Shown here: in pieces, positions 46,265 through 55,391 of the stretch
Position numbering within the stretch: the stretch's first letter is position 1
Layout of the letters: every line of letters begins with the position of its first letter
Origin: Helichrysum umbraculigerum
Lineage: Eukaryota; Streptophyta; Magnoliopsida; Asterales; Asteraceae
Length of the DNA stretch: 64,000 nt
Reading direction: 5' to 3'
NCBI GenBank assembly: GCA_949592205.1
Contig: CATIUR010000004.1
Span: 13,281,501 to 13,345,500, forward strand
Program-made: the position numbers and the translations under genes
The notes under the pieces: generated by a model
Told to the model about the DNA's origin: nothing
The model's database searches: none
What the model saw: the letters and a program-made list of their open reading frames with translations, nothing else

Positions 46265-47271
46265 TGACAGTCCCTTAATCACTATCGTTTAATGATTTGG
46301 AATCTCAATGAGTAAAGTTTAAATGTAGAAGGGGGGGGGGGGGGGTTGAATACAATTAAAAACTTTTTCGGATTTTATCTAAGTTACTTGATTAAGTTTT
46401 TAATTAAACAAACATAAACAGAGTATACTGAGTAAAGAGTGACAACACAATAATAGCTTAACTTGTGAATTTTATTGATAACAAAACTCACTTAGTGTTG
46501 ATTGCGGAATAGACTAGCCAAAGCTAATCTAAATCAAACACTCAAGCTAACTATTACAATTGAGATGATAGTAGTGGATATACACGCTAACTATTCACTC
46601 GCTGATCGCTGATACGTGCCAAGATGAACTACTCACTGACATACAAGTGATTAACACGTAAAAACGGCAAGTTTCTAAGTACAACGTACTACTCTATATA
46701 TACTACAAATATCCCGTAAATATCTCCTACAAAATAGGATCTAGAATGACATGTGTCGCTGCTTGATTGGCTTGATCTCTGATAAAATGACATTCTGCGG
46801 GTCCCAATTTTGTTACCGCAAATATCTCTTCTTCCTTAAAACTAATCACTTGCTGCCACGTAATTCTTTAGATATTTTAAAGTACGAGGAACACTTGCTG
46901 ACGTATATACGAAGAGTGACTTGTACTTGCAAAGAAACCTAATTGATGTAGTCACTGAAGATGTAATAATCCTCCTCACTCACTGCGAGCTATCGTGCTC
47001 TTGTAGAATGAGTTGAATTATATATCTTCAGCAACTGGCTTTTATTAGGGCAGTGACTTTTGCCTTTATTCATTTGAAGATGTAAAACTCTCGCTGCTAG
47101 TCTTGAAGTCAGCGACACACTTGGTTGAGTTTTAATCTTCCTCAGCATATCATTTTGAGTAGTGCGAACAGCAATCAGTGAGTACATACTTTAGCAACAG
47201 CAGCTTTGACTTAATCATTTCCTTCATCGAGTTTGTTATCATTGAGTTGGTCAGCGACCATTGACTCAACA
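46265..47271 (-). repeat. 3' LTR of copia C
   Basis: About 1007 bp; the plus strand begins TGACAGTCCCTTAATC and ends CCATTGACTCAACA, homologous over its length to the copia A LTRs but clearly diverged. The purine-tract complement ATCTCCTCCTAAATG follows at 47272. It contains a run of about 15 G near 46331-46345 where copia A has five or six. Confidence 0.88.
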
Positions 47272-47515
47272 ATCTCCTCCTAAATGATTGTGATCAAAGC
47301 TCCCTAGACGAACTTGTTACTTTAAGAATTTATAGTCGGTGTTTAAGAGTTTAAACATTCAGTGACTTGTACTTGTGATCCGTTCATTTTTCTTTTTGGA
47401 TTCTTTTGATATTTTCTGAGTTTTGCACTTTGGTTTTCTCAAAATGATCAGATTTCATTGAAACTGTAAATGAAAAATATTAAAAGTAAGATCAGTTTAC
47501 AATTCATCTAATCTA

Positions 47516-48535
47516 TTACAAAGGTAACAATAAATCTCTCCATATTTCTTCTTCTTTTACAATACCAAGCTCATCAGCTAGCTCGTATTTCTCTGTAGAA
47601 GGCAAGTATCTGAACTGTCTGGCTAATCCTTCTTCCAAAATAGCCTTTCTCATTAATGAGTTCTTTGGAAGCATGCTGGCAGATCTGATCAAGTGTACAA
47701 GTTGCTCATGATCTATCTTTTCAAGCTCTGACTCTCTTTGAAATCTTAATACACCATTAAAGTCTCTGTAGACGAGTCCCTTTTCTCCTTCAGTTACTTC
47801 AGTGCCCTCAATCCTTGGCACACCATCAGGGATAGAAAGATTTAACCTTGAAGTGTTTGGTATTCTGTATAAGCTACTGGTACCTGACCTATACCTTGGG
47901 CTAGGTGGCTGCACTATCTCTTCACCAAATATAACAGTATCTTCTGGTCTAAGAAGCTGAAGTGCAACCATCTTCTAGAATAACATGTCAATCTCATTCA
48001 GCACTTCATTCTTAGCTGCACTCGAGGAGTGACTGATAGCAAGTCTGATTTCATTCCATTCTTCCCTGTGCAACTTATAGACTTGATCAAGATTGATAGC
48101 TTGAGTCTCCAAATCTCTGTGAATAAGTAGCTGAGCTTGAGATTTATTCTTTGGCTTTTTTAGATTTACCTTAGTGATAGGTGCATGATTTGATCTTCCA
48201 ACCATTCTAGCAGCATACCTCTTTCTGTCTATTTCATTCCAAAGTTTATCCACTGATGGTTTTACTCCCCCTTTATTTTTCAACCCTTTGCCTTTTTTCT
48301 CAGCATCAAGTTCTTGCTGAAGGTCAGACTTTTCAACATCTTGAAGAACTTTGGCCATTTTAAAATCAAAATCTTCTTGTTGCCTTTTCAAAAACATTTC
48401 TCTTTCTCTTTCCACAGCTTCGTCTCCACTTAATTTCAGAAGATAAACACGATCAGAATCAGATTGTTCCTTTAACCTTCTTTTTCTTTCTTCTTCTTCT
48501 TTGGCCTCTGCCTCAGCATTAAGTTTCAGAATCAT
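47516..48535 (-). pseudogene. Copia C accessory protein, C-terminal part
   Basis: Two frames in the same phase, 48535-47975 and 47971-47516, are separated by one TAG (47975-47977). The first is a highly charged helix-forming region (KEEEERKRRLKEQ, EREREMFLKRQQEDFDF) with a basic middle (TKVNLKKPKNKSQ). The second contains a YRDFNGVLRFQRE block that corresponds in position and pattern to the FDGVQYFERKL block of the copia B and D accessory proteins. The homology is weak and inferred from order and spacing. No enzymatic motif. Function unknown. Confidence 0.65.
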
Positions 48536-48748
48536 TTGTCGTTCAATTTATTTTCTCTCCCTCATCTTTTTAGCAATACGTTCTTCCTTGGTTTCATTGC
48601 TGTGGAGGCTCCCTGATGTAGATTCAGAAGAGATAAGAAGAACTGAGGCAGAGGTAGCTGGCATTGTAGTCTCTGGTGTTTGAATTGCTGTGGTTGTGAT
48701 TGTTGTTGCTTCTGTTGGGTGTATGATTGTTGTTATTGGTAGGATAAT

Positions 48749-49795
48749 TTATGGAGTTGCTGTTGTTGTTGTTGGAGGTGAAATGGCTGTTGCTGTTGTT
48801 GGAGGTGAAGTGGCTGTTGCTGTTGTTGGAGGAGGTGAAGTTGCTGTTATTATTGGTTGTGGGTATTCCTCTGATATAACAATATTTAATTGAGGTTCAG
48901 TTAGTGATTCAGGGCTTTCAAGTATGGTTTGGAGATGATACATGGTTGCTGATACATCCTCCTCGGTGAATGTTTTCTTTCTTTGCTTGGAGGAGGTGGA
49001 CTCAGATGTAGTAGATTCACTGGTCCTTTTTCTTTTGGTTAGAACAGAAGAGATAGGTTGCTGATCCTCCATGTTTTCATAAGTATCATCTTCTTTCTTA
49101 TCAGCACCATTGCCTTTATCATCACCATCATTATCATTATTGTTATCACCATCATCACCACCATCCATATCAATATCATTTACCTCCCTATTCATCCATT
49201 CCCAGCGAGCCAGTTCAAAACTCACTGTCTCCCCCTCAATCCTTGCTGCCTCATCAGCAGCCCATTCCTTCACTTTTTCATTATACATCCGGAGTTCATC
49301 TGGATGAAACTCAGGGAAATCAATTTCCTCAAACTCATATATATCAGCATCAGTATCCATCTCAACCCAAGATAACTCTACAACTGCAGTAGCTTCTAAA
49401 TCAGGTTTCTCAGCAATAGACCGAATGGAGAAAGATTCCAACAATATTTGTCTATAATCAGCATCTTCATTGATGAAATCAGTATTGTCAGCTACTATTC
49501 TCTCCCCCTTTTCATCATAGAAGGATGCTACACACTCCTTGATCCAGCGATATAATTTTTTGTTCTCGATTCGGAGGGCAGTAACTTCAGCCTTTGTAGC
49601 TTGATGATGTGCAGTCATAGATGAGATCACCTTATCATTTACCTTTATATACTTGAGAACAGAAGCTGCCATTTCCTTTTGTTGATCAGAGAGAGCTTTG
49701 ATGGATTCATCGTGAGTGAGGAAATTCATACTTGTTGTGGTAGTGAGTTCAGAGAGGGCCTTTGATTGAGTTTCCAGCAACTGAGAATGAGACAT
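48749..49795 (-). pseudogene. Copia C accessory protein, central coiled-coil part
   Basis: 348 residues. The first about 130 form a likely coiled coil (QLLETQSKALSEL, KALSDQQKEMAAS, EVTALRIENKKLYRW). A Trp/Glu-rich acidic segment and an Asp/Asn repeat (DGDDGDNNNDNDGDD) follow, then a basic nuclear-signal-like TKRKRTSES and a Thr/Pro-rich tail from a CTGTTG-type repeat. The layout matches exons 4-5 of the copia B accessory gene. Upstream, an in-frame TAG lies near 49840. Confidence 0.65.
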
Positions 49796-50083
49796 GCTAG
49801 CATTAGTTAAGATCTTTACCTTGTCACTGATCTCAGAGCTCTAGGTAGGAATAGGATCATAAACGGTTGCTAGAGCTTTGACTGGAGTTGTGAGATCAGC
49901 AACCTGGCCTTTGAATGCTTCCCTATCCTCAGTGAGAAGCTTGATTTGTTGCTGAGAAGAAGCAATATACTCCATCAGCAGCTTCTCAGAAGAGGAGGGA
50001 GTGGATGATGAGGCTTGATCAGCAGCTTTTTGAGAAGGAGGTGGATGTGATATTTATTGTTTTTGAAGAGATGGTGGTGTGGG

Positions 50084-51697
50084 TTATTTTAGTGGAGATG
50101 ATGGTGGTGTACGTTGTTTTAGTGGAGATGATGGTGGTGTAGGGAGTGGTTTGGATTGTGCTCCCTGTTCCCCTGTACCCATGGCAGTATCAGCAAGGGG
50201 ATCTGTACCAGCTACTGCAGAGATATTGTCACTGGAGAGAGACATGTCGTCTAACTCCTGGATTGGTGAAGTGACAGTAGTAGCTGGTGGTGAGTGGTGT
50301 TGGTGTTGGTTTAGTTGCAGCAGCAGCAGTAGTAATGGGGATGTATGGTGGTGGTGGTGGTGTATCGTCATCAGAGGTGTCCATTGGTTGGGCTTCCTTG
50401 TCATCACCAGCTTGTGTTTGAGCTGATGGATCATCAGAAACAGAGATTTCAGCCTGTATCCCTCCATGTGTCAGTGGAGAGACATTGACGGCTGGTGCAG
50501 TGGTAGATAAGAGGTGGCCCGGGTCTGTAGCCAGTGGTGTGGCATCAACGATGGGTGTGTTATCACCCGCTGATACCACTAGCCCTTTTGATGAAATTTC
50601 ATCCTTTTGTGAGGATGAAAAGTGGCTAAGGGGTTGACTCGATGGGAGGGTGTGAGATGCACCCGAATCACTGCTAACAATGGGTTGAGCCATTGTAGCT
50701 GTCTCTAGCTAGGTTGCCCTTTATAGAATCACTGGACTTTCGGGAGTCCAGTGAAGCAGATGTAGGTTTGGGTTTATTAAGGGTGCCCGCAGGGACTGAA
50801 TGTTCAGTCTCTGCTTCACCTTTGGCGCCCTTAGACGACTTTTTTTGGCTATGTCCCTGATCCGTTAATGTCAGGGACCCTAATTTGGATTTTTTCTTGG
50901 GAGCAGTGGAGGATTTCTTAACTGGTGGTTTGACCACAGTAGTCACTGGGGGTGTGGTCAGTGACGTGGTCGATGGGGGTGCAGCAACGGACGGTTGTAC
51001 AGATTGTAATGGCTGGGGTGCAAGTACTCCCTTGGTTTTCATGAAATCAGGGAGAGACACAGTCGCTGGTTTGAAAATATTTGAGTTCCTACCAGGGTTG
51101 GCTCAAAACCAGTGAAAGAAACTCTATCATAGGCTTCGAATTGATCTTTAAAGATTAGTGATAGAAACCTAGGATAGGGCACATATTTGGCCCTGGTAGG
51201 CTCAGCGACTCGGTTAAACAGCTCATTGAAGATCACACTTGCATAGTCAACTTTTATTGAGTTGACTAGTGACCAGCTGATTTGTGCCTCTAGGGAGCTG
51301 AATTGATCACAGTTCCCTGTTTTTGTGCCCAAACATTGAATGAAGTTTGAAAACAGGGCATTCCACACCCATCCATTTTGGATTTGTGTACAGTTGAGTA
51401 TTTACGGTTACCGTTGCCGTCAATGGAGTATTTGCAGTCAATCCCAGTGAGATTGACTATGCCTCCCTTGGCATCGTCTCCATCAGGCAACGGTACATAA
51501 ACATCATGTACAGGTAATTGTAAAACAGTACGGATGGTGGCGGCAGTGATTATTATTTTTTGACCACCATTATCTATAAAACCCTGAAGTTGTGAAGTAC
51601 CAGAGATAACAGAGTGAGTACATGTAAACCAGAACTCACTGAGCCATTCTGGGTTCATATCCCCAGGAGATAATGTGAGAGCAGGGAGAATAAAGTG
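50084..51697 (-). pseudogene. Copia C accessory protein, N-terminal part with frameshifts
   Basis: Read from 51697 the homology passes through several frames: EWLSEFWF and a block ending at YSTVHKSKMDG; then, after a shift near 51365, ALFSNFIQCLGTKTGNCDQF and YVPYPRFLSLIFKDQF; then, after a shift near 51080, the Pro/Ser-rich TTSLTTPPVTT region; and after another near 50695 the AQPIVSSDSGASH region. The FIQCLG...PRFLSLIFKDQ pattern is one I associate, from memory, with accessory proteins next to copia pol genes in Asteraceae. At least three frameshifts make it non-functional here. Confidence 0.65.
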
Positions 51698-52427
51698 TGT
51701 GACAACCGTCAATTTAGGACTAGAATTTAGTGCCTAATCAAGTTTTAATACATGTAATTAGTTCTGTGCTAGGCTAATTAATGTATCAATTATTATATAT
51801 ATTGTTGAATATATATATCTACACTATTATACGGTTTGTTTAAATCGTACGAGTTTCAAATCGAATGAATTTCGATACAATAAGTACGGACGTTGGTGAA
51901 CAATTAAGTAATACAAGGATTTTTAATAACGTTATCGTATTTAAAAATATTATGTCAGCAATATTTCGTATCCAAGTTTTATCACACAATTAATATAAAC
52001 GCGAATCAAAATGTAACTTCGCAAACAAAACGAGACAAATCACCTTTTATAATGTAATTATTAAATATTTAGCAAAATACTTCAACAAAAATACTGAATA
52101 ATTATTCGTATTTTAAAACGTATATTAAAACATATAAAATAAATATTTAACGTTTAAGCAATCGGGGGAAAAACGAACACCGCACGGAGCGCGGAGGCTC
52201 AGGCTGAGAGTTGGAACTCTCAACCAAAACCACCTCCACTTTCATTTTTTTTTCTTTCATTTTCATTCTCTTTCTCTCTCTTTCCTTCTTTTTCTCTCTA
52301 CTTACCCACCACCACCATCTTCAACATCATCATAAAAATCGACAAAAGGGAACACCAAACGACCTCGGATCTTCAAGCCTATTTGGAATAAAAGAACCAC
52401 CACGCAACGATCTATCTTTCTATCTTT

Positions 52428-52456
52428 CCGAAATTTCATTTCGGCGATTTGTAAGT
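52428..52456 (+). promoter_or_regulatory. Conserved LTR hairpin followed by GTAAGT
   Basis: CCGAAATTTCATTTCGG (52428-52444), then GTAAGTTTCCGAC from 52451, 753 bases into LTR G. The hairpin stem differs in sequence from its sisters (CCGAAAT against CGGATT) but the pairing is kept, a sign of selection on structure. Confidence 0.5.
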
Positions 52457-52611
52457 TTCCGACACAACTCCGAAAACTCTCGTTTTTAAGTATTATCACT
52501 TGCTAGTTGTTTGTATAACCTTGTTATGTCCTAAAATGGGTTGGGTAAAAATATTATGCCGATCGATAGCCGGAAAATGCATTTTTGAGGTTGAAACTCC
52601 GATCAGATCCC

Positions 52612-52885
52612 GTACGTCGCATTTGGCCTGGAGCAAATGCGACGCAGCGACTTACGTCGCACGAATCCTCAACGTCGCATATAGCGACGCAGCCTATTAC
52701 GTCGCATTGACTTGCGAACGTCGCACTTAGCGACGCAAACCCTTACGTCGCTGAAATCAACAACGTCGCCTATAGCGACGCCACGTACAACGTCGCATTA
52801 AATTGCGAAAGTCGCACATAGCGACGCCGTGCCCAACGTCGCAGTCAGGATCTGCGACGTAGCACCCAACGTCGCATCCAACGTC
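52612..52885 (+). repeat. ACGTCGC / GCGACG motif array in LTR G
   Basis: Well over a dozen ACGTCGCA-like words and complements in about 270 bp, comparable to 20406-20635 but arranged differently. Confidence 0.75.
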
Positions 52886-53035
52886 GCACAAACCAGAAAA
52901 CACAGATTTTCCCTAAGTGTCGAGACCCTAAATTTTATCACTTGATTTCACCCAATTTCAAGTCCAGATGCGTTTTTTTTTTCACCAAAGCAATATAGTA
53001 GAAATAAAAATTTTCCAAGCTGACTTGGCAGCTCG

Positions 53036-53120
53036 ACCCCAGCCAGGGGCTCTGCCCCTTGGACCCCGCCAGGGGCTGCCGCCCCTTGGACCCCGCTAAC
53101 CAGGGGCGCTGCCCCCGGAC
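53036..53120 (+). repeat. GC-rich short tandem repeat in LTR G
   Basis: Three imperfect units built on CCAGGGGCTGCCGCCCC and TTGGACCCCG, in sharp contrast with the AT-rich surroundings. The sister LTR at 34185-36609 goes directly from its CGAATTCAGATC block to CCCCCGTACTTAG, so this segment (with about 60 bp before it) is an insertion or local expansion in G. Confidence 0.7.
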
Positions 53121-54350
53121 CCCCGTACTTAGATTCCGTAAGCACATTTTTACAACAAGTGTCAAACTTGTACAACTTCAAAACGCTTACACGATACAAC
53201 TTTTCAATCACAATGGAATTTACTTTTCAAGGTTAACACTTCGAGACATAAGGAGAACATTAACATATTTAAATTCCAACAATCACCAACGGGCCGTATA
53301 CATTTTCAAAACCTAATTCACAATCAAACAAGTCGTTGTAACTTGTATCCATTCAATCATACAAGTCGTTGTAACTTGTATCAGTTCAATCAAACAAGTC
53401 GTAGTAACTTGTAACAATACAATCAACCAAATCGGGGTAATTTGGACATCAAGTTAAACAAACAATTTCAATGGTAGTCTCTCGAGATACCGGTACAATT
53501 AATAACAATTCAAGTGTCGTGGACACATTCAGGTTTCAAGACTTTGGACACCAAATTACAGCTAATTACTTCAAGTTTATTAAATTAAACACTTCAAGAC
53601 TCAGGTGAGTTTCATAGCCCCATTTTCACTGCTTTTCAACTAGGGGTGTGATAATACTGCTATGTTTTGTTTTACAAGTAGAACGCAAGTGCCAAACTTC
53701 AAATATTACATGAGTTTCAAGCTAATCAATTTAAGTCCTCTATAAGCATAGTCTCTAATATTTTAGCGTGAATGTTAGTATATGATATCATATGGGATTG
53801 ACAATCCTCATCCGGGTTAGCACGCACTAACCGGTCAAACGGATGTATTAGCATTTGGGAAGACGAGTGTGGATTAGACACTCGTAGGAGGCATTTCAAG
53901 TTAGGTTTCCTTAATTGGACCTAGCGCTCAAGTTAAGCTCAGACTATGTGCTCATGGATTGTATAACTTTTATTTTGCTTAATTGCAATTTAACTTCAAT
54001 ATAAATCTTGCGGTTCTTACAACTATACATTGACAGATAAACCTGTGAGCTCACCAGCGTTTTCGCTGACCTATTTTAGTATGTATCACAGGTACCCAGC
54101 AGTAGGTTGGCTGCACAAGCAGGGATTATTAGCTCGAGTCAACATACATACAACTAGAGATTTGATTGCATTATTATATTTTGTAAAAGTAATTATGCCA
54201 TGTAATCTCTAAATTTCAGGAACCGAGCTAATGTAACATTATTTTGATGTAAACACTTACTTTATTAATGCAAGTTTAAAACGACGCATATAGTGGTCGT
54301 TCATTATATCTTATGTGCTTTGTATATTGATTAGTGACACCCAAACTGAG

Positions 54351-54931
54351 TGTTGGGACATAGAGTGTGACAACAGATCTAGCTTGAAATAGGACTAGTG
54401 TAATTATTATTGTGTTTGTATATTGGTTTGGATTTGTAAAAGAATATTTGTTTTGTTAGTGATATTCGTTAAACATATTATTTTGTTAAAGTTAGACGAA
54501 TAATTAAATACGAAATAAATATATATGTTTGATGCGAGTCGAGTTCTCAAGTCGCTGCGAGTTGAGCAGCGAGATGAGAACTGAACTCGTGGACACAGAT
54601 AGGCATAACGAGCCGAAGCATAATGGGTTTGGGCTTGCAGAACGAGTCGAGTCAACTCGCAGGCCTAGCGGCAGCGAGTTGAGACGACATATTTAATGTT
54701 TTTCAATCGTGAAAAACATAACACTTTTGATACTTTTACATTCTGCGATTCCAGCAAACCAGAGAAAACATAACCTACGACTAGGTTTTGACGATTTATC
54801 GTTTAAAGCTAAGTCTTACAAAACGCAATACGAACATATTCGTTGTTAGTAAGATAACACCGTATTGAGGGATTCCGCACCTTAATACTACAGATAACGA
54901 AGTTATCGATCCTAAAACTAGGGGACTTACA
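54351..54931 (+). repeat. 5' LTR of copia B
   Basis: TGTTGGGACATAG to GGGGACTTACA. Between about 54536 and 54690 it holds repeated GCGAGTCGAG/GAACTCG-type words, followed by ACATATTTAATG, a possible TATA region. Confidence 0.95.
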
Positions 54932-54933
54932 TC

Positions 54934-54945
54934 TGGTATCAGAGC
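54934..54945 (+). other. Primer-binding site of copia B
   Basis: TGGTATCAGAGC, two bases after the LTR, complementary to initiator Met tRNA. Confidence 0.92.
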
Positions 54946-55140
54946 TTTCGGGCTAAATACGAGTGTGTTCATAAGTTTTAGTGTCATTGCGTTTTTGATT
55001 CGGGTCGTTTTTACGTGCATTCTTGCAATACTAACGATCAAAATCATTCTCTGGACATTTTAGGGTTTGTTTACAGCCGAAATTTTAAGTTTCAGTCGTA
55101 AAAATACCTTAAAAATTCGTTTTCGGGTTTAACAGCCGTT

Positions 55141-55350
55141 TCGCGAGTCGAGATTAGGGTTCCAGCGTCACCTGCGAACCGAGTTGAACTAGCGAGTCGA
55201 ACTGAGGCTTGCGAGTCGAACCGAGATCCCTCGCGAACCGACATCACTTGCGAATCGACATCTTTTAGCAATCCGAACTGAGGCTTGCGAATCGACGAAT
55301 TCTGCGAGTCGAGCTGAGATTGCGAGTTGAGCTGAGTCTTGCGAGTCGAG
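55141..55350 (+). repeat. GCGAGTCGAG-type motif array in the copia B leader
   Basis: More than ten variants of GCGAGTCGA, GCGAACCGA and GCGAATCGA lie directly upstream of the gag ATG (55392). The same word type occurs in the LTR. This is non-coding leader sequence. Confidence 0.75.
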
Positions 55351-55391
55351 TTTTCTGAATTCGCTGAAACAGTTTAATTTTACGTTTTAAG

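Larger units (their letters stand above)
46265..51697 (-). mobile_element. Copia retrotransposon C, 3' part, cut by LTR G
   Basis: On the minus strand, a relative of copia A. Its 3' LTR is 46265-47271, followed inward by a purine tract and about 4.2 kb of accessory ORF remains. The sequence matches copia A up to GAGAATAAAGTG (51697) and then breaks exactly at the start of LTR G. Its gag and pol should therefore lie beyond G, to the right of the window. The left flank is GTTAC (46260-46264). Confidence 0.87.

Noticed and set aside
50079..50426. Plus-strand ORF with Gly/Asp repeats
   Set aside because: Antisense to the Pro/Ser-rich part of the copia C accessory region; its low-complexity peptide mirrors the GGTGGT-type repeats.
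52938..53211. Two overlapping minus-strand ORFs with Gly/Pro/Ala-rich peptides
   Set aside because: Both arise from the GC-rich repeat in LTR G read in two frames; no domain and no codon signal.
54407..54655. Minus-strand ORF repeated at 63417-63767
   Set aside because: Both are antisense readings of the copia B LTRs and share sequence only because the LTRs are near-identical.
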